Assembly (NCBI RefSeq): GCF_954871325.1 | Contig: NC_088776.1 | Span: forward strand, 883,671 to 947,670 | DNA length: 64,000 nt | Direction: 5' to 3' | Source: Gordionus sp. m RMFG-2023 | Lineage: Eukaryota; Nematomorpha; Gordioida; Chordodea; Parachordodidae | Shown: positions 35,101-47,058 of the stretch, piece by piece | Position numbering within the stretch: the first letter of the stretch is position 1 | Layout: every line of letters begins with the position of its first letter | The notes under the pieces: generated by a model | Told to the model about the DNA's origin: nothing | The model's database searches: none | What the model saw: the letters and a program-made list of their open reading frames with translations, nothing else | Translations under genes and position numbers: made by a program

Positions 35101-38100
35101 GGTAAACAATACAATACAAAAAATGGCGATTTTTATTTTTGGAATTTAAAATAAATTTAAAGCTTTGTGGTTTTTGTTGTCGATTCTTATTTGGGAAATA
35201 AAGATTAGTATTTTCGTGGCCGTAGAGAACTTTTCGATACTTAAATAAAATAAGATACGATACTGGAGATACCTCGAAATTGTAACTGATTTCGGCGAGA
35301 GTTACATAAAAATTAAAATCATTAAAAAAAAATTGGCCAGTGTCTTATAGATCCGCAATGGAACGCCGAGAAATCTTTTTTCGTCAGTCAACCGGGCAGT
35401 TCTATCGCTACGTCACTTAGCGCGGGTGAAGCCGTACCTAAACACGTTGCACTTTTGCAGATCAAAAATAAGTTAGTCAACGTATATATATATTTCATTC
35501 CATACTAACACGATTAAAATGAATCGATACCTTTAGTCTCGGGTCTGCGAAGGGTTTTTTTTCGCGGCCCGAGCCCGACCCGAACCCGAATTCAAATTTT
35601 TTAACCCGGTCCGAACCCGATTAAATTTTTTTAATTTATATGTATTACCTTAAATAAAAGTTTATTTGACCGCCATAATATAATCGATATTTATATAAAG
35701 TTGCATTTTTTATTTAAATTGGAAATGTTTACTTTTTATTCAGTTTAAAATATTATTTAAAAAGTTGAAATACAATAGGAATTTAATAATTATCGCGATT
35801 ATATAAATAACGAGGAGTGGAGTTTGTCGGGCTTTAAACAAGTCCTACTATCTTCAAAGATCACTATCAGCAGCTGAAAGCGCTATTTCACTGCTAGCCG
35901 AGGAAGCAGGGGATAGCCAGGAAATTCAATAACCAAAACATTTAAATTGGGGAAGTCGTTTTGATAGGTCTTCCACCAATTTAAAATTTGGTAAACGATT
36001 TTAAATATTAAAAAATTTGAGGCTTATTTAATTAAATATATATTAGATAAATATTTTTTATATTAACCTGATAGAATATGATGTAAATAAACTGTGTAAT
36101 AATGACTCAAAATTATAATAAAGAGCAAAATAGTTTGGTGAACGGATGTTACGTAAAATAGTAATCGAAGAATGACATGTTATTCTGATTGACAATTTAA
36201 TGATGAAATGTGATTTCAATTGACATTATGGATTAAAATGATTATTAAGGATATTTGTCGGGTCGGGCTTCGGGTCGGACACCTCTTACAACCCGAGCCC
36301 GATAATAAAAAGTTCGGGTATGGACAACCCGTGTGGACTTGTAGTCTCGCCTCACAAATTATTTAAAATACAATTCCTATTTTCCAAATATGACATATCG
36401 ATAAAATTTTTTATAGGAGTTTTAAAATGAACAAAATCCCTTTGAAAACGGTTAGACCGTTCGTTATACTCGACTCGAAGCCACCGTCTGTCCCCTCCGC
36501 GGCCAAACTATTTTTGTTGAACGCGATGGAAAACGCCTTGAAAAACGACATTCCGCGGCTTATAACCGGTGACCCTAGGCAGCCAACCTTGCCCTTGATT
36601 CGGATTAGGGTCGAGTACGATGAAAAGTAATCGAATTTCGTACAGTATTGGTTGGGGTGGGGTCAAATAGACCTTTTTTATGCCCTTAAAATTGAGTGAT
36701 AATATTGTAATTTAATTTTTATACAAGTGCCTAGCTTGGGGTTACTATGGGGTATGAGTAAATGGGTATAATATTATGTGCATTTGAACTGAGTCGTCGG
36801 CTGGAGTAATGAGCGTTTGCAAATGATTTCTACAGAAAATGAGATAGGATAGAAAACCAGGATTAAATATTTGAGCCCTAATACCAGGACTGCTTTCTTA
36901 CAAATTATATATATTCTATTTTTAATTATTCAAAAAAAAAGATAATATTTGTGCATGTTATTAGCTTTAAATATACGAACACTGAATTGTTGTAGATTCT
37001 GCTAAAGAATGATGAACTCTAAATACATATATAACTTGACACTATTATATAACAAAATATATATTAAATCTTTTTAGATTAGACTTTTTAAACCCTATAA
37101 AGTTCGGTCAAGCTTTCGTTGACACCGTCGCCAATCCTAAAGACATCATCCATTTTCTCAAGAAAAAAAGTTTTTATTTCTCATTTTATATTTTTTTTAT
37201 TTTAATTTGATTTGTGTGTAAAAGTTAAATTGTTTTGTTAATTACATTTCATAGTGAATCTGAATATTATTATTCAATAATAGTATATTAGAGGGTAATG
37301 GAGTAGCTATTAAATGAGAATAATCTTCAAAAACGTTTTTTTAATACATTTTTGTGATTTAAAGGAGGCATATAAGCTCTTTTCTATTATATTAGTAACC
37401 TTTTTTTTCAAAAAAAATTCTCTGAAGAAGTCGTTTTTGGGGTGGTTCAAAGAATAACTAATGCATCTTTGTTTGATATAAAATTAATTTTGGCTACTTT
37501 TTTTAAAAAAAAAGGAACGCGATGCCGCTATTTCTATTTTAAAGTAGCACGCTCTTAGCTACCGCTACTAACAAAGTTACTTTAACTCTGGCGGTGCCTA
37601 CTATTATTTTTATATGATTTGGTATAAAAAGGTTGATTTTTAAAATATCATCTTCCAGATCCTCGTCTTACTATCCTACGTAATTCCAAATCGTATTCTA
37701 AAGTCCACCCTAGTGGAGGACATGGCCATCAATTGTCCGGTCCAATTAAAACCTTTTTATATCAAAAACAAAATCTATTATTTTTTTAGACGAAAGCACG
37801 GAACACAAAGAGGATAGATTGGCCCTTAAAAAATTTATGACAAAGACGTGCCCCTTCGATCCTGTCTTGCTAGAGGGTACGGGGCAAGATGGTTCTTCGG
37901 ATGTATTCGGATCTCTCAGCGTCTCGGGTGTGGAGGAATTGGTGAAGACCTTTTTGGATAAAGCCGGAACTATCAATCAACTATCCATTTTAACCGGTAT
38001 ACACTTCTTTTTTCTCCGTTAATTACGGTTTTCCGCGTTTAACCGTGGAAGGCCAGCTTTTCACCCTTTTTACCTAATGTAACGAACAAAGAAATGAATG

Positions 38101-41100
38101 GACCGTTTCTTTTTATAATCCCTTCCAATTAAAAAGCTTTCTTGGACTGGGGTCTATTGGAACCCTGGAAAAACGGATCTAGGTACAAATTACGAATACA
38201 TTTTTTTTGAGTATAAACTTAAATGACAGTTCAATTTGAGTCTAGCCGTAAAAAATTATTATATTTTTTCAACAATTTGTCTTATTTTGTTTTAATTTTA
38301 GAAAAGGGTCTTGGTTTAGCTATTCGGCAGTTTATAGACAAACAAGAGTTCGATTCGATCAGCGAATTGGTTGGGCATCAGCTCCACAAAATACAGAAAG
38401 ATTTGATCGAAAAACAGAACCGAGAAAATATCGTGAACGAAGAAATTCTGGATAAAGCTATAATTAAGTAAATCGTTCGCACATTTGATTCGCGAAAAAA
38501 TTTTTGTTTTAAAAAAATAAATGGCTACAAAAATACGCATATATTATAGAAAAATATTTAATTTATGAATTACAAAAAAAAAATTGGATTGTAATTAAAA
38601 GCGCATGCGCCTTCCCCCTCTTCCATTTGAGAAAAAGCTATTTCGTTTAATGATAATATTATACCACCTTAAAATTGTACAGCACTGTATCCCTTGAGGA
38701 TAAGAAATATAATTTTACTTTTGTCGTGCTTTAGGATGATCTTGTAACAGTCGAATTGGGTGGATTCGGACCATACCCGAGCGTTCGATAAATCCAACCC
38801 AACGGCGTTTTATAAATATGTTTAACAAACGAGAGAAATAAATCTGAGCGAATTTTGATTATAAATTTATATTTTCATTTCGAAAAATGCCAATCAGATA
38901 ATGTCGATCATCATTGGTATGTTTTTGTGATAAACATAGCTTGAATATAATCGTTCGGGATAGTTTTGATGTACTGTTTTGAATTAAATACGCGTAACTA
39001 GTGCTGTAAACGTTACTACCAAAAAGAAGTGCGTAACCGTTACTCGTTACGTATGAAAAGTAACGCGTTACCTTTTTAAAAAAAGAACGCGCGTGTTACT
39101 GACTATTCAGAAAAGAAACGCGTTATCTTTACTCGTTACCTATAGAACGAATGGCATTTCTTCTCTTCAAAAATGTAACGAAGTTAGTAACGCCGTTACT
39201 TTTGACGTTACTTTACAGCACTACTCTTAACTAATAAAAGCAGACTATCAAAAAAAATTGGAAACGCTAATTTGTGACGGCCAAGTTTTTGGATTAGCTA
39301 TCAATTAACAGTACATTTAAATGTGAACGCTCTAAGGATCTAGTATGGCGGCTGACCTCGGGATTCAACAGAAATTATTCCCGCCATATATTCTGGAAAA
39401 TGTGGCAAAAAATATGCATATTAAAATATTTCCGGAAAAAAAAATTACGGTAAAAAAATTTGCAGGTGTTATACAATATTCTTATCTTTTTCAATAAGTA
39501 CGCCATTTTTTTAAAAAATAAATTTATATACAAACCTTTTTTTTTATATAAATAAAATAAAATGAATGAAAGTGATCACGGGATGGCATCCATTTATTTA
39601 TCGTTTTGTTATATTTTTTCTGACATTCAAAAAAAAAATATAATGGATTTCAAAGGTTCAAAGAGGCTCGGATTTTGAGACAATTAACAAAACCTTTTTT
39701 TATATAAAAAAAATAAAATAAATGAATGAATGAAAGTGATCACGGGATGACATCCATTTATTTATCGTTTTGTTATATTTTTTCTGACATTCAAAAAAAA
39801 AATATAATGGATTTCAAAGGTTCAAAGAGGCTCGAATTTTGAGACAATTAACACAACAAGAAAGGGACGAAAGAAGGATATCGACCGCCAATACTAACGG
39901 TGGCGGAGAAATTGATGGGTCTGGTAAAGATGACAACGTAGACATCTTGTTAGAAGAGGATTCTGATATCGAAGACCGTATTCCCATCTCTTCGGGAGCT
40001 ATGGAAGGACGATCCCGAGGGAAGGGCAATGACAATGATGATAGACAAATAAATTCTTCTAATATCGCCAAAACCAAGAAGAATAGACAAGATTCTTCAT
40101 TTCCTTCCATTTTATCGCGCGGAATAAATGACGACGATTTCGGTAAAAATAAAAATAATAATTTGCTTCTTTTTTAATAAATCTAGGATATTAATTTTTT
40201 GTAACCTAAAGAAACCTAATAATATATGGTAAATGGTAACTTTTTATTCTCAATTTTTTCTTTCTTTCTTTTTCTATCTTTCTTTCTTTTATATATAAAT
40301 ATATATATGTATATACTATTTTATAATTATTCAATTTAACTGACCTTTTATACAATATTAAAATATAAATAAGCTATATTATTTGTATAACAAATATATT
40401 ATTCAATTATTTGTATAACAAATATATTATTCAAATAACGTTGAATTATTAAAACCTTTTAAAATAATATGAAATGTAAACATTAATTCTTTTTAGAACC
40501 GACATATTATTTTGCTATTTGTAGCCTCTTACAACAATGATTACAAAATATTAAACAACTTTTCATTGTTTTCTAATCAAATGCAATTTATATTTAACAA
40601 AAAAAAACATATTTTTTTTACATTTCTCCAGTTGTTCTTTTTTTACAAAAATAAAATCTTCAGTTTGGAATTTCCTAATCCTGTGATTCTTGTTACAATT
40701 ATAATTAATTTCCGTTTCCTCTAGAGATCTTCGAACTTTTTATTCTTAAAATTAATTTAAGAAAGATGGGGCGATTTTTATGCTTAAATTAGTTATGTAT
40801 TAGTTTCACTAGTGAAGTTCGGCTCAAAACTCATTGCCCTAAATCTATCCAGGACCATTTATAAAAATGAGTCCGCCTCGCCGCGGACCTGATTTTTTTT
40901 CCCGCCTCCAAAATTTGACGGTATGTTTACAGCTAGAGAAATATGGAATATAAAAAGGATTTGTTTTTCAAGATTTTTTTTTGTTTTTTTTTATTCTTTA
41001 GACAATCCCTTTGTCGATAAAACTTCCGACCATAACACTTCGAAAAATAAGACGAGATCAGCCGAGATTGATGCCCAAAGAACGAAATCGGACAAAGGAG

Positions 41101-42204
41101 GCGATGCTAATTTTACTTCCGATTCCGATGATGACCTCATAAGCCAGTTCGCCTCCGGACAGGAAGCGGCGACTCTCTCGCAAAATAAGAGCGATAAAGG
41201 GGGGAGTAAAAATAGCGAATCCATTTCCTTGTTCACCGATACCAGAAATCACGAAAATGATGGCGGCATCGTTGGTAATTCAAATGGTAGCTTGATTGAC
41301 TTGGATGATATGGAGGTTGACATCTACGATTCTTGTGACAGCGTCGATGTGGAAGTGGCCAGAAAAGTGAGTATATCTTCCTTTATTTTTTTTTTTAAAT
41401 ATAAAATATAATAGACTGCGGCGACTTGTTCATCAATTCGCTAATTATTTTTTTACAAAATTTATTAGAATGCTAATTCGATATTTTGACACATTTTTCA
41501 CTGTATTTCGGTGAATGTGTTTAGGCTTTTTTTTCGAAGAAAAAAAAAAGGAATGTAATCAAATTCCTTTTAAAATATCTTCGCTAGAACGCCGCTTTTC
41601 AATTTCCATATAATACTATATTTTCCAGCCTATTTTTTTTATTTTTTGCATTTATTAAAACCCATAATTAACACCCTATGTATAAAGAAGATTTTTCCTA
41701 AATGATTATCTCTTAAAAAATTTATTTTAGTCGAGGATCGATGTTGATTCCTATTTTATATTATAAGTTTAACCTACCCCATAGTCTGTCTGGGCCGATT
41801 GGTTCATCATTTTGGGAATTATGTTTTTTTTTAATAACGAAATTGTTATTTTTATAACCCTCGGGAGGTTTGGTTTGGACTTGGAAAAGAAAAAAAAACT
41901 TTTCTAAAAAATCACCGTGTTTTTTTTTATTTTTTTAAAGTCCACGAGGAAAACTGCTACTACTACTACTACGCTTAAAGAATCTAAGCAAGGCGCCAAA
42001 AAGCCAAATCCAAAATCTACCAAAAATCCTAAAAATACCGAACCCAAGGGTACATCATCCGGCAAAGATATCCGGTCTTACTATTCCTCTTCTCAACTCT
42101 CCTTTTCATCCCACGGTGCTCAAAAGCCAAAAAAGGACTCCGGCGATACTATTATCTCTAAAACTACGCGTTCTACTAAAAACAAAAAAGTTTTTAGGAT
42201 TTAA
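32112..42204 (+). CDS. MRE11: MRE11 double-strand break repair nuclease, 13 exons
   Basis: Exons 32112-32236, 32355-32986, 33655-33712, 33941-34029, 34920-35101, 35341-35471, 36417-36626, 37078-37169, 37790-37996, 38302-38467, 39820-40142, 41002-41366 and 41941-42204. All are GT-AG, phases match at every junction, and the total is 947 residues. Phosphoesterase motifs are intact: SDIHLGF (D13, H15), [14 protein letters not shown] (D53), [10 protein letters not shown] (N176, H177, D178), [10 protein letters not shown] and WGHEHE. The capping-domain blocks [26 protein letters not shown] and [13 protein letters not shown] also match animal MRE11. It forms the MRE11-RAD50-NBS1 complex and acts as Mn-dependent exonuclease and endonuclease at DNA ends in the nucleus. 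It is longer than human MRE11 (708) owing to a charged insert of about 47 residues between GGDLF and GNHDD and a long Ser/Asp/Lys-rich C-terminal region with DNPF-type and KKPNPK stretches. Intron 6 carries a hAT-type insertion and the exon 11 acceptor is duplicated. Confidence 0.97.
35542..36341. mobile_element. hAT-type element in MRE11 intron 6
   Basis: 800 bp flanked by the 8-bp duplication TAGTCTCG (35534-35541 and 36342-36349). Ends are GGTCTGCGAAGGG on the left and CCCGTGTGGACTTG on the right, imperfect inverted repeats. Subterminal CCCGACCCGAACCCGA blocks on the left answer to GGGTCGGGCTTCGGGTCGG on the right. The interior has a short piece reading [16 protein letters not shown], perhaps transposase-derived. 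Without it intron 6 would be about 137 bp. Confidence 0.82.
38999..39223. repeat. MITE with AGTGCTGTAAA inverted ends, in MRE11 intron 10
   Basis: The left end is TAGTGCTGTAAACGTTAC and the right end GTTACTTTACAGCACTA. The interior is built of alternating GTAACG and CGTTAC words (CGTTACTCGTTACG, TAACGCGTTACC, AACGCCGTTAC), so either strand can fold extensively. No clear target-site duplication. Non-coding. Confidence 0.7.
39532..39848. repeat. Tandem duplication spanning the MRE11 exon 11 splice acceptor
   Basis: Two near-identical units of about 158 bp (39532-39689 and 39690-39848), differing by a few bases and an ATGA insertion. Each holds GTGATCACGGGATG, the intron end CAAAG, and the first ~30 bases of exon 11. 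The second unit supplies the acceptor used for full-length MRE11 (39818-39819); the first keeps an equal acceptor at 39654-39655, which would lead to early termination. Confidence 0.88.
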
Positions 42205-42361
42205 ACCGTCAGGGAAATATTTATTCCATTAAATCGTCAAAATTTTTTTAAAAAAATGTATATTTTAAAACATAATATAATTTGTCAGAATATATAGTTC
42301 ATTTTTTTTGCAAAAAATAATTAATAAATATTATTCTCTGATATTAAGCTATATTATACTT

Positions 42362-42568
42362 GGTGTTGTTAAACGGCTCGGTTTTAGCCGATTTTTAAAA
42401 ACCGCTAACACTAACATTATTATCCGGTAAATATTATCTTAAGCGTCAAGATTTCGGCAACAGATGTTCAATCCTATGTGCCATCTATGAGGCGAAATCT
42501 TTCTGGATAAAATAATGAATTAGCCATTTTATAAGAATCGGCTCAAATTGAGCCGTTTAACGACACTA
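42362..42568. repeat. Fold-back MITE, family A, best-preserved copy
   Basis: Left GGTGTTGTTAAACGGCTCGG and TTTTAGCCGATTTTTAAAAA. Right AAGAATCGGCTCAAATTGAG and CCGTTTAACGACACTAAT. The arms are inverted over about 50 bp and a core of about 100 bp lies between. It starts 158 bp after the MRE11 stop codon. Confidence 0.88.
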
Positions 42569-45500
42569 ATTATATTAGCTCTTGATACGTATGAGTGGTG
42601 CTCCATTTACTTTTAAAATTTTAAAAAATAGGGAAAAATGAAGCTTTTAGGACAAAATAACGAATAAAAATTGTTCTAATTACCTCCTCCAATCACGTTT
42701 ATTATTTAATTTTTTTTTATCTCACACCTGATTTACGCGTATAAAGGATTTACCAGTTTTCAAAAAAAAAAAAATTTTTTAAGTGGATTTAGGTGGTTTT
42801 ATAAAAACTACCCAGAATCTGAATAAGGGAAGGGGGTGGGGAATTTATTTAAAGATATCATGAATCTATTTTTAATTACCGAGTTTTCGATATCGCGGAC
42901 CAATTTGATAGAAATGAAGAACTCCAATTATTGAGAGTGCGAATTGGGATAGTTACCATTTCGATGTTATGTTACATTATATTAATCTGTCTTAGTTTAC
43001 AAAAAATGGTATATCATTTATCATGTCCTAATAAATAAGTATTATTAGGTATAATCAACATTTGAACAATTTTTTCACCCTGCCAAGTTATTTTGATTAT
43101 ACTTAGCTTTATTTTTTTTAAACAGATCGAAGTTTTAGGTTAAATAGCATCTTGCAGGTTCTGACTAAAACAGAAAATATATTATTTTAGAAACATTTTT
43201 ATAATAGTTAGGAAACTTTTCTAAGATATTAATTCGGTTCTCCACCATCTTTTAGGTAAGCAAGCACTTTAATCTCAATATCAATCGATTGGATTTTGCG
43301 GTTGATATAAAATTTACAAATTGATAATATCAGAATCCCGTGATTGATTTTTGTATATGGAAATGCTTATTGAAGCAGCTTCATACATGATTAATGATTA
43401 TTAAATCATTTTGTTTAGATAGTGATCTAACCCGTCTAAGCATAAAATATGGGTGTGAAATAGTAGCTAAAATAGCTGAGCTTGCTTCGCGATCAAACTC
43501 TACATCTGGAAATTGATCTTCTAACTTAGTTAATTAGAGCCTTATGAAAGGGTACACAAATTTCTTTAGAACAAAAATATTAGCACCAGCTTTCCATAAT
43601 TTACTACGGGTGATAAAATTTTACAGTATTGTAAAAAAAAAATTCTATTTCTAAGTCTTTGCAATTAATATTTATTGAGGATACTTTTTCAAATGATTAA
43701 CTTAATTTTTACTTATAATAATATCTATATTCTAGGCGTTATTCATAAAATTGCCACCTTGTATAGCATACAACAGAGATAAGATGAACAACGAAATATC
43801 TGTCATTGATTCAACTGATTTCCTCCTATGTTTCATAGTTTTTCACAAATAAACGTTGTTGATTCATAAATTCTTGATAAACTTGTATTTTTATCGTTAT
43901 ATTATACTTTTGATTTCATGTCACGATTAAGGGCACCCAGAGAATGTGGTAATTGTTAACCTTGCTTTCTATGATTTAGTACGTTTTTGTAAAAAAAATC
44001 ATTATATTTGATAGCATAGTTTCTCTAAAAGAACAAGATTGGGAGAAAGTTAATATTTAAACATCAAACTTTTTTAATGATTTTACCTGTTATGTGAAAA
44101 AAAATTGGACGAATATTGGCAATTTAGATGTACCTTCTAAGTGAACGTAGGATTTTACTAGCAATTGGAATTATCGGGCCAAGATAAAAGTTAAAGGTTG
44201 AGAATTATTCATTATATTTTGCCAAAGATGATGAAATAAATGAATGATTGCTATTATTAAGCGTTTTTCATAAAACATTAATTAGGAGTTATGAATTAAT
44301 TATATCCATTAATATCTCAAAATTATTGATTATAATTTAATTTATTAAAATTACAAAAACGGAATTGTAGTTATGGAATTAATTACATGTGTGATTTTAC
44401 CGACCTACAACAAAAAATTTTAAATTATTCCTTGTGGAGCAAGAAAAATTGGCTCTGTCAATTCTAAACTATTCCCAAAAGTTTTGAAATGCTCATCTAC
44501 TACCCTCAGCTTTTTTATCCAATCAAGTCGCATCATTTAATTCAATATTATTAAAGGCGTTATTAACGCCATCTTTCGTTAAAATATATAGCTAGATATA
44601 ATATAAAATAAGTGTGTCACATTTTTCTTTCTTGGTTATAAACCAAAAGATATTAATCACATTCTTACAAATTTGATATTAACAAATATAAGATATGTTT
44701 AGGGATCTTAAGGATAGAGTCAGACAAGAATTGGTGGAAAAAATAATGATTCTTTATCACAATTTATCAGTATATTAAATATATTTATATATATAATACA
44801 TATTTCGGTAAAAAGTTAATTGTATATAAAAAAAACATTTGAATATATTTCAACAAAGAAAATAAATTTTTATTAAATCTATGTATAATTTCAAAGATTT
44901 TTCTTTGTTTTTTAAATTTTTATATTCGGATTAACACCAGTTTGTTTTTTATATTTTGGTATTTTTGTTTTAAAATGTTTATGAGAAATTTAATAAGAAA
45001 AATTTTTACGGTTAAAGGAAATTTCTTTATAAATCTTAATTAATGTAGTTAAAATTACTATTAGGGACTAAATATGTATTAAAATTTGATTATATATATA
45101 TGCTAAGACAATTTTTTAATATTAGTTCTGGACGGATACAGATGCCTTAATAATAAATCATAGCATAGAGCAAAAATTAAAATTCGGTATCTTAATTTGC
45201 ACAATTTATTCTTTAAATTGATAATAAAATATATCTAATATATTGGTCATAAATAATGAGGATTGGGACCTCATCATCCCTATTTTGAAATTAAATATAG
45301 TATATAAATACATATTAAGTGTGTTACATCTGTTGATTTGTTATTTGAATTGTAGAATATTAACATGGACACTTAATTCTACTAACTGTTAGACACCAAC
45401 AGAACGTCGACTTTATAAATAAAAATAATATTCGGAAAGGAATGGTTTTTTTTATAAATATAAATGTAAGCGCAGATCTATGTAATGGTCCAACAAGCCC

Positions 45501-46148
45501 CCAATATGCCTATAAGTTTAACTAGCCCTGGTCTCTATTAATTTAATAGTTATATATAACATTTTTGTTAAAAATCATGAAAAATTAAATGACTACCTAT
45601 CTTCAAATAAAGATAACTCGATTATTTTGTATTTTTATGATTATTTTTTTGAGAATAAGATTCAATTTGGATTTGTGCTAAGTCCGATATTTGTAAATTC
45701 GATCAAAATCCTGGTCCGGTCCGTGAATAATTTTATCCCGGGCCGGTCCGGTCCTAAAATACCCGGGCCGGGCCGTAAAATTTATTAAAAATTAATACAA
45801 CATGAATTATTATATTAGTAAATTAGATATGGTTACAATGATTATATATAGTTATGATTATTATAATGTTGGATGAAAGTTAACACTAGCTAACACTCAT
45901 AGTATCTATTACATAATACAAATAGTTTTCCTGCCATGGAATAAATACGCATGGTTTAATAGGTAATAAATACATTATTATATAATAAATGTTATATTTT
46001 TTATTAATTAAAATATCAGTTTTATTTTTTTATACATACAATTAATATAGTATATTCTCAAAATATTATTTACACAAATTTTTTATAGTATCAATTTGTA
46101 ATATATTAAATATCTGTTTAGAATAAAATAATAAAATATGTAATATGT

Positions 46149-46345
46149 AGTGTTGTTAAACGGCTCGTTTTGAGCCGATTTTTAAAAACGGCTAACACAT
46201 TATTATCCATAAAAATATTACGTAAGCCTGAAAATTTTGTTTATGGATAGAGCAAAGGTCTAGACATATAGTATCGAAATTTCGAGGCTTAATCAATATT
46301 TTCCTTCGATTGAGTTAGCCTTTTTTTAAAACATCGATTCAAATA
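46149..46345. repeat. Fold-back MITE, family A copy, between two hAT-like arms
   Basis: Starts AGTGTTGTTAAACGGCTCGT and TTTGAGCCGATTTTTAAAAA. The core has CGTAAGCCTGAAAATTTTGT and CAAAGGTCTAGACATATAG. The right arm is decayed (ATCGATTCAAATAGC). Confidence 0.83.
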
Positions 46346-46920
46346 GCTAATATGCTTGCTTATTAAATGATAATACTCGCCGAAAATAGAAAAAATACCG
46401 AATAAGTGAATTATTTGTACATACCATGTCGAATATAATTTTAAAAAATTCCGAGCCTGGCCTAAAAAAATTTTTTAAACCGGGGCCGCGCCGTAAAGAA
46501 TTTTTGAAAAAAAAATCCAGGCCGAGCCGGGCCGATGCAAATGGTACCTCTGCAGATCTCTGAATATAATATACCTGTTCTTCTGATGAATTTATACATT
46601 CCTAAAAATCTTTTCAGTTTACTAATTAAGAGGAAGAAGGACATCTTCATATAGTCATTTTTTTCCCCGCAGTTTTTCATCTCTAATTTATTTTTTCCAG
46701 AAGTTTTTTTACGATATTCTGTTGAATATTTTTTTTTCTCCATTATCAAGATTGGTATATGGTTCTAAAATTTTAACATAAAACTATTTAAACTTGAATA
46801 TTAAATTTGATAGTTTTATAAATTCCTTAGAAAGTATAAAGTGTATTCATCTCGGCTTTATATTTTCAATGATCGAGACCCCCTGAATGCATTCTGTGCT
46901 TGTGATACGCCCCAATTATA

Positions 46921-47058
46921 ATGTTCACTCTAAAAAGAAACTTGGATCTCAGGCGATATGACAAAAACTTTTATATGTGTCGTTTGAATAACAAAAGTCT
47001 TAGAGATTTTGACAGCGACACATATAAAGAGGACTATAATAGTTACATCTACAATTAA
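46921..47058 (+). CDS. Small hypothetical ORF, 45 codons
   Basis: ATG at 46921 to TAA at 47056-47058. It reads MFTLKRNLDLRRYDKNFYMC, then SLRDFDSDTYKEDYNSYIYN at the end. Composition is strongly charged and aromatic, unlike translated AT-rich spacer. No domain is recognised, and there is an in-frame stop just upstream. It may be a small gene, a last exon or chance. Confidence 0.25.
   Translation: MFTLKRNLDLRRYDKNFYMCRLNNKSLRDFDSDTYKEDYNSYIYN

Larger units (their letters stand above)
42205..46920. other. Long intergenic region after MRE11
   Basis: No coding exon recognised. Contents: MITE copies at 42362-42568 and 46149-46345, and two GC-rich hAT-like arms at about 45700-45785 (CCCGGGCCGGTCCGGTCC) and 46450-46545 (CCAGGCCGAGCCGGGCCG), with the second MITE between them. 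The 46462-46749 minus open frame runs through this arm and is not a gene candidate. Confidence 0.55.

Noticed and set aside
40991-41252. Minus-strand ORFs over MRE11 exon 12
   Set aside because: Shadows of a Ser/Asp-rich coding exon.
45472-46559. GCAGATCT at 45472-45479 and 46552-46559 as hAT target-site duplication
   Set aside because: The right side adjoins a plausible end (GGTACCTCT), but the left side has no matching inverted end, so an 8-base coincidence cannot be excluded.
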